A stretch of 55,856 nt of DNA. Origin: Synechococcus sp. J7-Johnson. Lineage in GTDB: Bacteria > Cyanobacteriota > Cyanobacteriia > PCC-6307 > Cyanobiaceae. The notes beneath the pieces are model-generated. The model did not search any database. It had not been told where the DNA came from and worked only from the letters and a program-made list of their open reading frames with translations. Of this stretch, positions 27,121 through 36,884 are shown piece after piece (positions within the stretch are counted from its first letter, which is position 1; the number at the start of each line of letters is the position of its first letter). A program made the translations under genes and the position numbers. The stretch lies in contig NZ_JAGQBU010000019.1 in the NCBI RefSeq assembly GCF_024345795.1, positions 1-55,856 of the forward strand. The letters run 5' to 3'.

Positions 27121-28233
27121 ATGGTGGACCCGATCATCCTGCTGCTGTTCCTGATCTCCGGCGCAGCCACCGGCTGGCTGGGGGTGGATCTGCTGCCGGA
27201 GAACCTGCTGATCGAGGTGACCAACCTCGAGGGCCTGCGCTGGGTGCTGGGCGGCTTCGGGGCCTTCTTCGGGCTGCTGGCCGGATTCTTCTTCCAGCTG
27301 CTGCGGCGGCGCCTGATGCGTCAGGTGCGCTCGATGCCCACCGACCTGCTGGTGAGCCGTGCGGTGGGGCTGATCCTGGGCCTGCTTGTGGCCAATCTGC
27401 TGTTGGCACCGATCCTGCTGCTGCCGCTGCCCTGGGAAGTGATTTTCGTGAAGCCGCTGGCGGCAGTGCTCAGCAACGTGTTCTTCGGGGTGTTGGGTTA
27501 CAACCTCGCCGAGGTTCACGGCCGCACGCTGCTGCGGCTGTTCAACCCTTCCAGCACCGAGGCGCTGCTGGTCGCCGAAGGGGTTCTGCAGCCAGCCACC
27601 GCCAAGATTCTCGACACCAGCGTGATCATCGACGGAAGAATCCGCGGGCTGCTGGAGTCGGGCTTGCTGGAAGGCCAGGTGATCGTGGCCCAGGCCGTGA
27701 TCGATGAGCTGCAGCAGCTGGCCGATTCGGGCAATGCCGAGAAGCGGGGCAAGGGCCGGCGCGGCCTGAACCTGTTGGCAGCCCTGCGTGAAACCTATGG
27801 CCGCCGCCTGGTGGTGAACAGCACCCGCTACGAGGGCAACGGCGCCGACGACAAGCTGCTCAAGCTCACCGCCGACACCGGCGGCACCCTGCTCACAGCC
27901 GACTACAACCTGGCCAAGGTGGCTGAGGTGCAGGCCCTCAAGGTGATGAATCTGAGCGCCCTGGTGATCGCCCTGCGGCCCGAGGTGCAGCCCGGTGATG
28001 CCCTGCAGCTCAAGATCGTTCGCGAGGGCAAGGAGGCCAACCAGGGCGTGGGTTACCTGGAGGACGGCACGATGGTTGTGGTGGAATCCGCCCGGGCCCG
28101 CATCGGCCAGCGGCTGCCCGTGACCGTGACCGGCGCCCTCCAGACCCCAGCTGGGCGCATGGTCTTCGCCCGCTGCGACCAGGAGGGGCCGAAACAGCCC
28201 GCCCAGGTCCAGCAGTCGGCTGGCCCCCGCTAG
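27121..28233 (+). CDS. Membrane-anchored PIN-TRAM protein (YacL-like)
   Basis: A 370-aa protein. The N-terminal part has about four membrane helices (PIILLLFLISGAATGWLGV, VLGGFGAFFGLLAGFFFQLL, AVGLILGLLVANLLLAPILL and VLSNVFFGVLGYNL). A PIN nuclease-like domain follows with acidic residues in KILDTSVIIDGRI, VIDELQQLAD, GADDKLLKLTAD and LLTADYNLAKVA, then a C-terminal TRAM domain (IVREGKEANQGVGYLEDGTM). The YacL group is widespread in Gram-positives and cyanobacteria. RNase activity is plausible but unproven. Confidence 0.88.
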   Translation: MVDPIILLLFLISGAATGWLGVDLLPENLLIEVTNLEGLRWVLGGFGAFFGLLAGFFFQLLRRRLMRQVRSMPTDLLVSRAVGLILGLLVANLLLAPILLLPLPWEVIFVKPLAAVLSNVFFGVLGYNLAEVHGRTLLRLFNPSSTEALLVAEGVLQPATAKILDTSVIIDGRIRGLLESGLLEGQVIVAQAVIDELQQLADSGNAEKRGKGRRGLNLLAALRETYGRRLVVNSTRYEGNGADDKLLKLTADTGGTLLTADYNLAKVAEVQALKVMNLSALVIALRPEVQPGDALQLKIVREGKEANQGVGYLEDGTMVVVESARARIGQRLPVTVTGALQTPAGRMVFARCDQEGPKQPAQVQQSAGPR

Positions 28234-28265
28234 GCTCCCTTTCAGGCCCTGTAGAGCGTTTCCAG

Positions 28266-28940
28266 ATGTCGGTGTCGGCCCCTTACTACGGCGATTCCGC
28301 CGTGATGCGCACACCGCCGCCCGATCTGCCGTCGCTGATGCTGAAGGAGCGGATCGTGTACCTCGGTCTGCCCCTCTTCTCCGACGACGAAGCCAAGCGT
28401 CAGATGGGGATCGATGTGACCGAGCTGATCATTGCCCAGCTCCTCTATCTCGAATTCGACAATCCCGAGAAGCCGATCTTCTTCTACATCAACTCCACCG
28501 GCACCAGCTGGTACTCAGGCGATGCCATCGGCTTCGAAACCGAGGCCTTCGCCATCTGCGACACGATCCGATACGTGAAGCCACCGGTGCACACCATCTG
28601 CATCGGCCAGGCAATGGGAACGGCCGCCATGATTCTCTCGGCGGGTACCAAGGGCCATCGGGCCGCCCTCCCCCACGCCTCGATCGTGCTGCACCAGCCC
28701 CGCTCCGGAGCCCGCGGCCAGGCCAGCGACATTCAGATCCGCGCCCAGGAAGTCCTGCACAACAAGCGGGTCATGCTGGAGATGCTCTCCGAGAACACCG
28801 GGCGCAGTGTGGAGCAGCTCTCGAAGGATTCCGACCGCATGACCTACCTCACGCCCAGGGAGGCACTGGAGTACGGACTGATCGACCGGATCCTCACCAG
28901 CCAGAAGCCCCTGCCGGTCCCCCTGGCCGGTTCGGTCTGA
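28266..28940 (+). CDS. clpR: ClpR, catalytically inactive ClpP paralogue
   Basis: A 224-aa ClpP-fold subunit. The nucleophile region reads CIGQAMGTAAMIL, with Gly118 where ClpP has the catalytic Ser, and DSDRMTYLTP has Met192 where the Asp should be. His143 in LHQP is kept. It therefore cannot cleave but should assemble with ClpP3 (gene 83 bp downstream) into the mixed ClpP3/R barrel known in cyanobacteria and plastids. An N-terminal extension and INSTGTSWYSGDAIGFE loop differ from true ClpP. Confidence 0.93.
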   Translation: MSVSAPYYGDSAVMRTPPPDLPSLMLKERIVYLGLPLFSDDEAKRQMGIDVTELIIAQLLYLEFDNPEKPIFFYINSTGTSWYSGDAIGFETEAFAICDTIRYVKPPVHTICIGQAMGTAAMILSAGTKGHRAALPHASIVLHQPRSGARGQASDIQIRAQEVLHNKRVMLEMLSENTGRSVEQLSKDSDRMTYLTPREALEYGLIDRILTSQKPLPVPLAGSV

Positions 28941-29023
28941 ACCTGGCCCGCTGAGCTCGCTGATCCAAGCCAGCTCGCTGCTCGTCTTTCATTGCGTCAA
29001 CACCCCGTTTCACACCCACCGCC

Positions 29024-29626
29024 ATGCCCATCGGCACCCCCAGCGTTCCCTATCGCCTGCCCGGCAGCCAGTACGAGCGCTGGGTCGACATCTACACCCG
29101 CCTCGGCGTGGAGCGCATCCTTTTCCTCGGCTCGGAGGTGAACGACAGCGTCGCCAACAGCCTTGTCGCCCAGATGCTGTACCTCGATTCCGACGACAGC
29201 AGCAAGCCGATCTATCTCTACATCAATTCCCCAGGGGGGTCTGTCACGGCCGGGCTGGCGATCTACGACACGATCCAGTACGTCAAGTCGGATGTGATCA
29301 CCATCTGTGTGGGGCTTGCGGCCAGCATGGGTGCCTTCCTGCTGGCGGCGGGCACCAAGGGCAAGCGCCTGGCCCTGCCGCACGCGCGGATCATGATTCA
29401 CCAGCCTCTTGGCGGCACCAGCCAGCGACAGGCCAGTGACATCGAGATCGAGGCCCGCGAGATCCTGCGCATCAAGGACATGCTCAACCAGAGCCTGGCC
29501 GACATGTGTGGTCAGAGCCTCGAGAAGGTGACCAAGGACACCGACCGCGATTACTTCCTCAGCGCTGCTGAGGCCAAGGACTACGGCCTGATCGACCGGG
29601 TGATCTCCCACCCCGGCGAAGCCTAA
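29024..29626 (+). CDS. clpP: ATP-dependent Clp protease proteolytic subunit ClpP3
   Basis: A 200-aa serine protease subunit. The triad is intact: Ser101 in [11 protein letters not shown], His126 in IMIHQPLGG, Asp176 in TDRDYFLSA. It follows clpR in the arrangement typical of cyanobacterial clpR-clpP3, so the two subunits probably form one heteromeric tetradecamer working with ClpC. The spacer to ilvC is 50 bp. Confidence 0.94.
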   Translation: MPIGTPSVPYRLPGSQYERWVDIYTRLGVERILFLGSEVNDSVANSLVAQMLYLDSDDSSKPIYLYINSPGGSVTAGLAIYDTIQYVKSDVITICVGLAASMGAFLLAAGTKGKRLALPHARIMIHQPLGGTSQRQASDIEIEAREILRIKDMLNQSLADMCGQSLEKVTKDTDRDYFLSAAEAKDYGLIDRVISHPGEA

Positions 29627-29646
29627 GCGGTCAGGCGCGACCGTAA

Positions 29647-30672
<1,026 letters not shown>

Positions 30673-30722
30673 AGCCGAATCATCCCTACGGGACAAGCGT
30701 AGCTCCCAGGCTGAGCTTGCCT

Positions 30723-31802
30723 GTGCTGGCCTGGGGCAGTGCCCAGGCCAGCACCAGCCTCACCCTGGCCGCCGCCGCCTGGATGGTGAGTGGCCTGAGC
30801 CCTTCACCCCTGGTGAACAGCATGCTGCCGGCCCTGGTCACCCTGCCGGTGCTGCTTCCCCTGATCCACCGTCCCCTGGCCGGGGTGATACTGCAACTCC
30901 TGGCTGTGCTGGTGCTGCTGGGACTGGGGGTGGGCACCAGCCCGGCCGTGGGCGCCCCAACGCCCGAACTCTCGATCCCCGTGCTGCTGGCCATGGCCTC
31001 GGTGCTGGCCGTCGCGGTGGGCGCCCAGATGACGGTTCTGCCCGTGCAGCGGACCCTGCTGGCAGTGCACCAGCTGCCAATGGGACAGCTGCGGCGTGTC
31101 GGCGAATTCGGTGCCCTGCTTGGCCATGGACTCACGGCGCTGCTGTTTCCGATCGGCCGCGCCCTGCTCCAGTTCAGCCAGGCCCTGGTGCTGCTCCTGC
31201 CAGCGCTACCTCTGGCCCGCCAGGCCCGGGGGGAGGCTCGCCGCCAGGCCGCAGGTGCAGGAGCCCCGCCTGCGCCTGTGCCGTTCAGCTGGCGCTGCGC
31301 CATGCAGGGTGTGCTGTTCGGCGGGCTCTTCGGACTGCTGCCTCTGTGGGTTCGCCAGGTGGAAGCCGGCACCTGTCTGGATTTCGGCTTAGTGCTGGCC
31401 GCCTATGGACTGGGGCGCTGCCTTGGCGGGGACTGGGGTCTGGCTTGGTGGCCGATGGCCCGGCAGCTGGTGGGAACTCGCCGCGAGGGGGCCTTCCGCT
31501 ATCTGGTCATGGCCCTGCTGCTGGGAGCTACCCGCTGGCTGCCGGGCTGGGGATCGCTGCTGCTTTTTCTGCCGATGGGCGGCCTGGCCCAGGCCAGCGA
31601 CCTGGATCAGGTCAGGGGTCTGACAGACCTGGGCGATGAGCCCCTTAGCTGGCAGAGCCTGGCGCGATCGGGGGCGATCGGCGGCCTGATCGGCAGCCTG
31701 GCCATGGGGCTGGTTGCCCAGCTGCTCGGCCTGCCCGTTGCCCTCCCCCTTCAGCTTGGCCTCTTCATCGGCGCGGCCCTGGTGCTGCCGCCGAGGCCGT
31801 GA
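30723..31802 (+). CDS. Polytopic membrane protein, MFS-like, function unknown
   Basis: About 359 aa with many hydrophobic segments (STSLTLAAAAWMVSGLS, LLPLIHRPLAGVILQLLAVL, HGLTALLFPIGRALLQF and others), arranged like a small major-facilitator-type transporter but with no signature I can assign. No ATG fits the N-terminus; GTG 30723 or TTG 30717 is likely, since homology-like sequence starts there (VLAWGSAQASTSLTLAAA). It is 50 bp after ilvC and its stop overlaps the cobD GTG start, so it is coupled to cobD. A role in cobalamin precursor transport is only a guess. Confidence 0.65.
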   Translation: MLAWGSAQASTSLTLAAAAWMVSGLSPSPLVNSMLPALVTLPVLLPLIHRPLAGVILQLLAVLVLLGLGVGTSPAVGAPTPELSIPVLLAMASVLAVAVGAQMTVLPVQRTLLAVHQLPMGQLRRVGEFGALLGHGLTALLFPIGRALLQFSQALVLLLPALPLARQARGEARRQAAGAGAPPAPVPFSWRCAMQGVLFGGLFGLLPLWVRQVEAGTCLDFGLVLAAYGLGRCLGGDWGLAWWPMARQLVGTRREGAFRYLVMALLLGATRWLPGWGSLLLFLPMGGLAQASDLDQVRGLTDLGDEPLSWQSLARSGAIGGLIGSLAMGLVAQLLGLPVALPLQLGLFIGAALVLPPRP

Positions 31803-32893
31803 TCTCAGCGGCAGGAGCGTTTCAGCTCTGGCTCCTGGTGCTGCTGGCCGCCGGCCTGGATCGGCTGGTGGGGGATCCGATCAGCTGGCCCCATCCGGTG
31901 CAGGCAATGGGCTGGGCGATCCAGTGGCTGCGCGCGGCCGGGGAGCGCTGGGCCGGAGATCACCCCCGCCGGCTGCGGCTGCTGGGACTGGGCCTCACCA
32001 GCCTGGTGGTGGGCTTCAGCGGCCTGGCCGGCTGGATGATTGAGCAACTGGCACTTGGCTCAAGTTCACTCCTGCCCCTGCCGGCCCCAGTGGTCTGGCT
32101 CGGGTTGCCCGGACTGGTGGTGGCCCTGGCCAGCGCCCTGGCCGCCGGCAGCCTGGAGAAGGCCGTGCGCGCGGTGCTGGAAGCGGTCAGCGGCCCGCAG
32201 CCACCAGATGCCGAGGAGGATGGTGAGTTGAGGGAGGCGCGCCGGCGGCTGGCCTGGATCGTGGGCCGGGATGTGGACCAGCTCAGCCGGGCGGAACTGA
32301 TGCGAGGGGCAGCAGAGACTGCCGCGGAAAATGCTGTCGATGGCCTCTTTGGCCCGCTGTTCTGGATGCTGGTGGGCGCGGGGATCTGGGCGGCCCTGGG
32401 GGTTGCTGATGGGGCTCCCGGCCCCCTGAGCCTGGCCTGGATGTACAAGGCCTCCAGCACGCTCGATTCCATGCTCGGCTACCGCCGCGGCCGCCTGCTC
32501 TGGCTGGGTACCGCCGGCGCCCGCCTCGATGACCTGCTCACCTGGCTACCCGCCCGGCTGGTGGCGTTCACGCTGCCAGCCGTCGCGGGCCGGCTCTGGC
32601 GAGGCCTTGAGCTGGGGCGGGAAGCGTTGCGCCAGGGGCGGGGCGATCCCTCTCCCAACGCCGGGGTGTCGATGGCGGCCTTTGCCCTGGCGGGCCTGGT
32701 TCAGCTGGGGGGCTTGAACCACTACGGAGGCGTGGCCAGGACCAAACCGATCCTCGGCCGGGGTTATCCAGCAGCCGATGCCACTGCCGTGGCCCTGATC
32801 CTGACGCTGAGCGCCCGCCTGGAGGCACTCTGGCTGGCCCTGAGCCTGCCCATGCTGCTCTGGCTGAGCCAGCTGCGCGGGCTGGCTTACTGA
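31799..32893 (+). CDS. cobD: Adenosylcobinamide-phosphate synthase CobD/CbiB
   Basis: A 364-aa membrane enzyme attaching the aminopropanol arm to adenosylcobyric acid. Characteristic segments are LDRLVGDPISWPHPVQAMG, AAETAAENAVDGLFGPLFW, AWMYKASSTLDSMLGYR, ARLDDLLTWLPARL, RGDPSPNAGVSMAAFA and RTKPILGRGYPAADA. The GTG start overlaps the preceding stop (GTGA). Picocyanobacteria make pseudocobalamin, and this gene fits that pathway. Confidence 0.94.
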   Translation: MISAAGAFQLWLLVLLAAGLDRLVGDPISWPHPVQAMGWAIQWLRAAGERWAGDHPRRLRLLGLGLTSLVVGFSGLAGWMIEQLALGSSSLLPLPAPVVWLGLPGLVVALASALAAGSLEKAVRAVLEAVSGPQPPDAEEDGELREARRRLAWIVGRDVDQLSRAELMRGAAETAAENAVDGLFGPLFWMLVGAGIWAALGVADGAPGPLSLAWMYKASSTLDSMLGYRRGRLLWLGTAGARLDDLLTWLPARLVAFTLPAVAGRLWRGLELGREALRQGRGDPSPNAGVSMAAFALAGLVQLGGLNHYGGVARTKPILGRGYPAADATAVALILTLSARLEALWLALSLPMLLWLSQLRGLAY

Positions 32894-32903
32894 GGCGAGG
32901 GGC

Positions 32904-33665
32904 TCAGTAGGCGCCGCGATCACGCGGGTAGAGGATCACCCCCACCGTGCGCAGAATGATCGCCAGATCCAGCTGGACCGTGCGACGGCGGGCGTAGCTG
33001 ACATCAAGCTGGACCCGGGCCTTGTAGCTGAGGTTGTTGCGCCCCGACACCTGCCAGAGGCCGGTGAGTCCAGGACGGACCGCCAGCACCTCATCCATCT
33101 GGCGGCCGTAGCGCTCCAGTTCATCCCAGACGATCGGCCGCGGCCCGACCACGCTCATCTGGCCCTTGAGCACGTTGATGAACTGGGGCAGCTCATCGAG
33201 ACTGGAGCGGCGCAGGAAGCCCCCGATCGGGGTGATGCGTGGGTCGGCCTTGAGCTTGAAGTCTTTTTTGAACTCCGCCTTGAGTTCCGGCGACTGCTCC
33301 AGCAAGGTCTTGAGGATGCGGTCGGCGTCCTTGCGCATCGTGCGGAACTTGATGCAGCCGAAACCCTTGTAGCCGCGGCCGATCCGGCGCTGCACATAGA
33401 ACACCGGCCCGGGCGAGCTGAGCTTCACCAGTACAGCCAGCAGCAGCAGCAGGGGACTGCCCAGGGCCAGAACCGCCAGGGAGAAGACAATGTCGCCACT
33501 GCGCTTGAGCACGCGGGAGCGCTTCGACTGCGCCCGGATCAACTGCTCGGCCGTGGGCACCGCGGGGGTCATCGAATCAGCGACCGCGGGCAGGGGAACC
33601 AGGTGCAGGGGCCGGGCAACTGGGCCGGCAACTTGGTAAGCGCTGAGTGACGTTCCGGACATCAA
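32904..33665 (-). CDS. Undecaprenyl-phosphate sugar phosphotransferase
   Basis: A 253-aa monotopic/bitopic polyisoprenyl-phosphate hexose-1-phosphate transferase (WbaP/ExoY C-terminal type). It has one hydrophobic segment (IVFSLAVLALGSPLLLLLAV), then SSPGPVFYVQRRIGRGYKGF, IKFRTMRKDAD, LRRSSLDELPQFINVLKGQM, VGPRPIVWDELERYG and RPGLTGLWQVSGRNNL. It starts assembly of an exopolysaccharide or O-antigen-like repeat on the lipid carrier. It lies in tandem with the GT4 gene upstream, and converges on cobD. Confidence 0.93.
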   Translation of the reverse strand: MMSGTSLSAYQVAGPVARPLHLVPLPAVADSMTPAVPTAEQLIRAQSKRSRVLKRSGDIVFSLAVLALGSPLLLLLAVLVKLSSPGPVFYVQRRIGRGYKGFGCIKFRTMRKDADRILKTLLEQSPELKAEFKKDFKLKADPRITPIGGFLRRSSLDELPQFINVLKGQMSVVGPRPIVWDELERYGRQMDEVLAVRPGLTGLWQVSGRNNLSYKARVQLDVSYARRRTVQLDLAIILRTVGVILYPRDRGAY

Positions 33666-33706
33666 CGCCCCCGAAGTGTCGGAATACTAAAAATCGTTTG
33701 GTTCAC

Positions 33707-34918
33707 TCACCAGCTTTCGCGGTCACTCACCCCAGAGGCACAGCGCTGCAGACGCCGCTGATGCCCCTGCCAGCGACGCTCCAGAACCACCTGCAGCCTC
33801 TGGCGGAACCGTTCCGGCGAAAAGCGCTCGGCCCACTGGCGCTGGCGCTCCGCCGGCAGACGGTGCCACAACTGTCCCTGCTCGAAATGCTCCATGGCCT
33901 GGACCAGGGCTGCGGCGCTCTGCTGTTCGAACAGCAGGCCGGTGGGATGGGAGGTGCCTGAAGCCAGGCAGCGGACCGTGTCGAGCAGCCCACCCTGACC
34001 GAGGCCGATCACAGGAGCCCCCGCGGCCATGGCCTCCACCGGGGCGATGCCGAAATCCTCCAGACCGGCGTAGAGATAGGCCCTGCAGCGCCCCATCAGA
34101 TCCGTTACCCGCTCGGCAGAGCATGACCCCAGCAGGGTCACGGTGGGGCCGGCCAGGGCCTGCAGGCGGCTCCGCTCCGGACCGTCGCCAACCACCAGCA
34201 GGGGCAGCCCCAGGCGGTTGCAGGCCTCGATCACCAGATCCACCCGCTTGTAGGGCACCAGGCGGCAGAGGGAGAGGTAGAAGTCTTCCCGGGGCAGGTC
34301 CGGGCGGAAGCGGTCCACCTCCACCGGCGGATGCAGCACCTGGCTGGAACGGCGCCAGCAGCGCCAGATCCGCCGCGCCGTGAAGCTGGAGTTGGCCAGC
34401 AGATGGTCGACCCGGGCACTGCTGCTCACATCCCACTGACGCAGCTGATGCAGCTGCCAGCGCACCCACGGTCCCAGTGGTCCGCGGGCGATGGCGGAAC
34501 CGGCAAGGTATGCATGCATCTGGTCCCAGGCGTAGCGGACCGGTGTGTGCACATAGCTGATGTGGAGCTGGTCCGGGCCGGTGAGCACCCCCTTGGCCAC
34601 CAGGTGATTGCTGCTTAGCACCAGGGGATAACCGGCCAGATCCAGCTGCTCGATGGCCAGGGGAAGCAGCGGCAGGTAGTGCTGCACATGGCTCACCCCC
34701 CAGGGCAGGCGCTGGATGAAGCTGGTCTGGATGCGCCGACCCTGCAGCCAGCTGCCCGGCCGGTCACTTTCCCCATCCACAAGTGCAAAGAGGCTGGCTG
34801 CGGGGCGACCCGCACCAAGCAGCCGATCGATCTGCTGCACCACCAGTTCAGAGCCCCCAACCGAGCGGGGCGTGAACCACTCATGCACTAGGGCAATCCG
34901 GCTGGGGAGTCCTGACAT
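33707..34918 (-). CDS. Glycosyltransferase family 4
   Basis: A 403-aa GT-B glycosyltransferase. The N-terminal domain begins IALVHEWFTPRSVGGSELVV; the C-terminal nucleotide-sugar domain has LVPYKRVDLVIEACNRLGLP, LLVVGDGPERSRL and YAGLEDFGIAPVEAMAAGAP (Ex7E motif). The retaining mechanism and substrate (often mannose) are family inference. It is 41 bp upstream of the sugar phosphotransferase on the same strand, so the two probably build the same surface polysaccharide. Confidence 0.92.
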   Translation of the reverse strand: MSGLPSRIALVHEWFTPRSVGGSELVVQQIDRLLGAGRPAASLFALVDGESDRPGSWLQGRRIQTSFIQRLPWGVSHVQHYLPLLPLAIEQLDLAGYPLVLSSNHLVAKGVLTGPDQLHISYVHTPVRYAWDQMHAYLAGSAIARGPLGPWVRWQLHQLRQWDVSSSARVDHLLANSSFTARRIWRCWRRSSQVLHPPVEVDRFRPDLPREDFYLSLCRLVPYKRVDLVIEACNRLGLPLLVVGDGPERSRLQALAGPTVTLLGSCSAERVTDLMGRCRAYLYAGLEDFGIAPVEAMAAGAPVIGLGQGGLLDTVRCLASGTSHPTGLLFEQQSAAALVQAMEHFEQGQLWHRLPAERQRQWAERFSPERFRQRLQVVLERRWQGHQRRLQRCASGVSDRESW

Positions 34919-35021
34919 GGCGGCAGGGTAGGGCCCGCGGCCGCGCCATCACATCACGAAAACTCTCAGCTGATTGCGTGCCCAGGCCTGGATCTGGATG
35001 CTGAACGGAGCTCAGCCAGCC

Positions 35022-35264
35022 ATGCCGATCCGCGACCTGCTCGAAGACGCCCTCGAGGAACCCTCGATCGGGCTCACCCCATGCTTCAGCTGGCATGCCA
35101 CCCCCGTGGGAATCGCCGCCCTCTGGCGTGCTGGCGCAGCACCCTCAATCCCCCCTTATGAGGCCGCCCTCAAGGAAGGGCTGGATGTGGGGCTGGATCT
35201 CAGCCGTGAGGAACGGGAGTTCCACCAGTTGCGCATGGGCCTGGTGCTGCTGTTCCATTCCTGA
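35022..35264 (+). CDS. Small conserved protein, unknown (80 aa)
   Basis: About 80 aa from ATG 35022 (MPIRDLLEDALEEPSIGLTP). Soluble with acidic ends; no motif recognised. The segment SWHATPVGIAALWRAG may be a short helix. An upstream ATG (34998) in frame would add MLNGAQPA. The next gene starts 13 bp later, suggesting co-transcription in the small-gene patch 35-36.9 kb. Confidence 0.6.
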   Translation: MPIRDLLEDALEEPSIGLTPCFSWHATPVGIAALWRAGAAPSIPPYEAALKEGLDVGLDLSREEREFHQLRMGLVLLFHS

Positions 35265-35277
35265 TGATCCTGAACCG

Positions 35278-35529
35278 ATGAGCGATGTCCCCGACAACAC
35301 CGCCCCAGCGCCAGGGGCGGTGTCGATCTGGCAGCTCAAACCCTGGTGGTGCCAGCCCTGGTCGATCCTGCTCACCGGTGTGCTCATGATCACCGGCAGC
35401 TGGTTCTGGCTCGGACGCTGGTGGCTTACCGTTCCGCTCGCCACAGGCGTGCTGCTGTGGTGGTGGCTGTTCCTGGTGCTGATGCCCCGTCAGCTCAGCG
35501 GCCTGTCAGGGCCGGATCACATCGGTTGA
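35278..35529 (+). CDS. Small two-helix membrane protein (DUF6737-like)
   Basis: An 83-aa protein. A short hydrophilic N-terminus leads into IWQLKPWWCQPWSILLTGV and a second Trp-rich helix (ATGVLLWWWLFLVLMP). The motif KPWWCQPWSI is one I associate with a cyanobacterial uncharacterised family (DUF6737), but the identification is tentative. No function is known. Confidence 0.65.
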   Translation: MSDVPDNTAPAPGAVSIWQLKPWWCQPWSILLTGVLMITGSWFWLGRWWLTVPLATGVLLWWWLFLVLMPRQLSGLSGPDHIG

Positions 35530-35636
35530 AATGCAACCGATCCAACAGCGTCAGCGCCAGCCTTTCCGTTGGATGGTGACCCCAGCACGATTCTGAGGGC
35601 GTACGCCATTCCGTTCCTTCCCACCCGCGAGTCCCC

Positions 35637-35846
35637 ATGAGCTACGAACCCGGTACCAGTGAATGCCGGTTGCTGATCGACAGCAAGGACCAGATCGAGG
35701 CGGTTCTCGCCAACCTGGCCAAGCTTGAGAACACCGATCACATCCGCATGCAGCTGCTGGCGGTCTACAACCAGCTGGAGGGCCTCCACGACCTCAGGCG
35801 GACCAAGCCAGCCGCTGCGTCCCCCGGCATGGATGGAAACGCCTGA
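35637..35846 (+). CDS. Small conserved protein, unknown (69 aa)
   Basis: A 69-aa helical soluble protein (DQIEAVLANLAKLENTDHIR, MQLLAVYNQLEGLHDLRR), probably a two-helix hairpin. No family recognised. Its last 53 bp overlap the 3' end of the convergent minus-strand gene at 35794. Confidence 0.6.
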   Translation: MSYEPGTSECRLLIDSKDQIEAVLANLAKLENTDHIRMQLLAVYNQLEGLHDLRRTKPAAASPGMDGNA

Positions 35847-36198
35847 GGAACCCGTCCAGCTCGATCGGTCCGCAACGCCGCCGCCAGCCCTGCTCAGCGA
35901 TCGGATGCCGCCAGGCGGTGATCCGCAGCGCCCAGCGCCCCTGAGGCCTGTAAACGATCAGATAGCGGTAGCGGCAATCATGGCGAAACTCCGGAGATCC
36001 CAGGGGTTCAGCCTGGAGATGGCAGCGCAGGAAACCGGCCACCAGCCCGCCGGGACCGTTCCCATCGGCCTGGCAGGCCTCGAGGGCTGCGCCCAGCCTC
36101 AGGGCCGCCCCGGCCGGATCCCCCTGATGAGGGAGATAGAGATGAACAGGTCCCCAGCCGGGAAAACCCAGGAAGGAATACACCGCGGGGATGTCCAT
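35794..36198 (-). CDS. Conserved hypothetical protein (134 aa)
   Basis: A soluble 134-aa protein with several aromatic/His positions (YSFLGFPGWGPVHLYLPHQG, CRYRYLIVYRPQGRWALRI). The regular hydrophobic pattern and a compact C-terminal end (IELDGFLRRFHP) argue for a real gene, but I recognise no family. It diverges from the exported protein at 36191 with a slight overlap of their 5' ends, so one of the starts may be off. Confidence 0.5.
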   Translation of the reverse strand: MDIPAVYSFLGFPGWGPVHLYLPHQGDPAGAALRLGAALEACQADGNGPGGLVAGFLRCHLQAEPLGSPEFRHDCRYRYLIVYRPQGRWALRITAWRHPIAEQGWRRRCGPIELDGFLRRFHPCRGTQRLAWSA

Positions 36199-36706
36199 GG
36201 CAACGGCTCAAAAAGGTCCGCTTCCCCAATGCCCCCGCTGTCCCATCGGGCGCTGGTGCAGCCGCTCCCTGGGGGCCTTTCTGTTGCTGGCCCTGCTCGG
36301 CGGTGCCGGACTGGCCCTGGCCCAGCAGCGCCGGAACGACAGCCTGGGCCTGGCGTCACTTTTACGGGTGGGTGAACCGATCATCGCGGCCGACAAACGA
36401 TTGCTGCAGCTGGGCTGGCGGCCCGCTCCGGCCGCAAGCGCGGATGCTCTTGACCAGGAGCGCTCCGGCAGCTCTCTGGCCAGCCTCAGTGGCTGCGCCG
36501 GCACGGGGCTGGGCTATTGCCGCTTCGACTACCGCAGGGGCGGGGCCAGGCTGGCGGTGATCACCGTTCCAGCCGCGCCGGGCAGCCCTGGCGGGCCGCA
36601 GGTGCTGCGCTGGGTGGATGACGCCAGCGGCCAGCGCTGGGGGCTGTGTCAGAACGACTCCTCCGGGGAGTTGGTCCCCTGCGACTCTCAGCAGCCCAAG
36701 GATTGA
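36197..36706 (+). CDS. Membrane-anchored/exported protein, unknown
   Basis: About 169 aa. The N-terminus has CPRCPIGRWC (two closely spaced Cys pairs, possibly metal-binding or redox) before a hydrophobic segment (LGAFLLLALLGGAGLALAQ). The outer domain includes LSGCAGTGLGYCRFDYRRGG and a Cys-containing end (WGLCQNDSSGELVPCD), suggesting disulfides. Alternative start ATG 36191. No family recognised. Confidence 0.55.
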   Translation: MATAQKGPLPQCPRCPIGRWCSRSLGAFLLLALLGGAGLALAQQRRNDSLGLASLLRVGEPIIAADKRLLQLGWRPAPAASADALDQERSGSSLASLSGCAGTGLGYCRFDYRRGGARLAVITVPAAPGSPGGPQVLRWVDDASGQRWGLCQNDSSGELVPCDSQQPKD

Positions 36707-36767
36707 CCCAAGTGCCCCATGGCCGGACCAGCCGATAGGTTTGGGCCGTTGCCGCCGCCACAGGCTG

Positions 36768-36878
36768 ATGGGTTTGGAGAACAAGCAACGTCCCCCCTGG
36801 CTGAACTGGTTGTTCCTGCTGATCTTCCTCTTCAGCAGCTGGCAATTGGCAGGCTTCTGGTTCGAGCGGCTCCACTGA
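36768..36878 (+). CDS. Very small single-helix membrane protein (36 aa)
   Basis: ATG 36768 opens a 36-codon frame: a short polar start (MGLENKQRPPW) and one strong membrane helix (LNWLFLLIFLFSSWQLAGF). Size and composition resemble small thylakoid or envelope proteins, but I cannot assign a family. The frame extends upstream without protein-like sequence. The stop is 6 bp from the convergent gene at 36885. Confidence 0.4.
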   Translation: MGLENKQRPPWLNWLFLLIFLFSSWQLAGFWFERLH

Positions 36879-36884
36879 GCCGCC

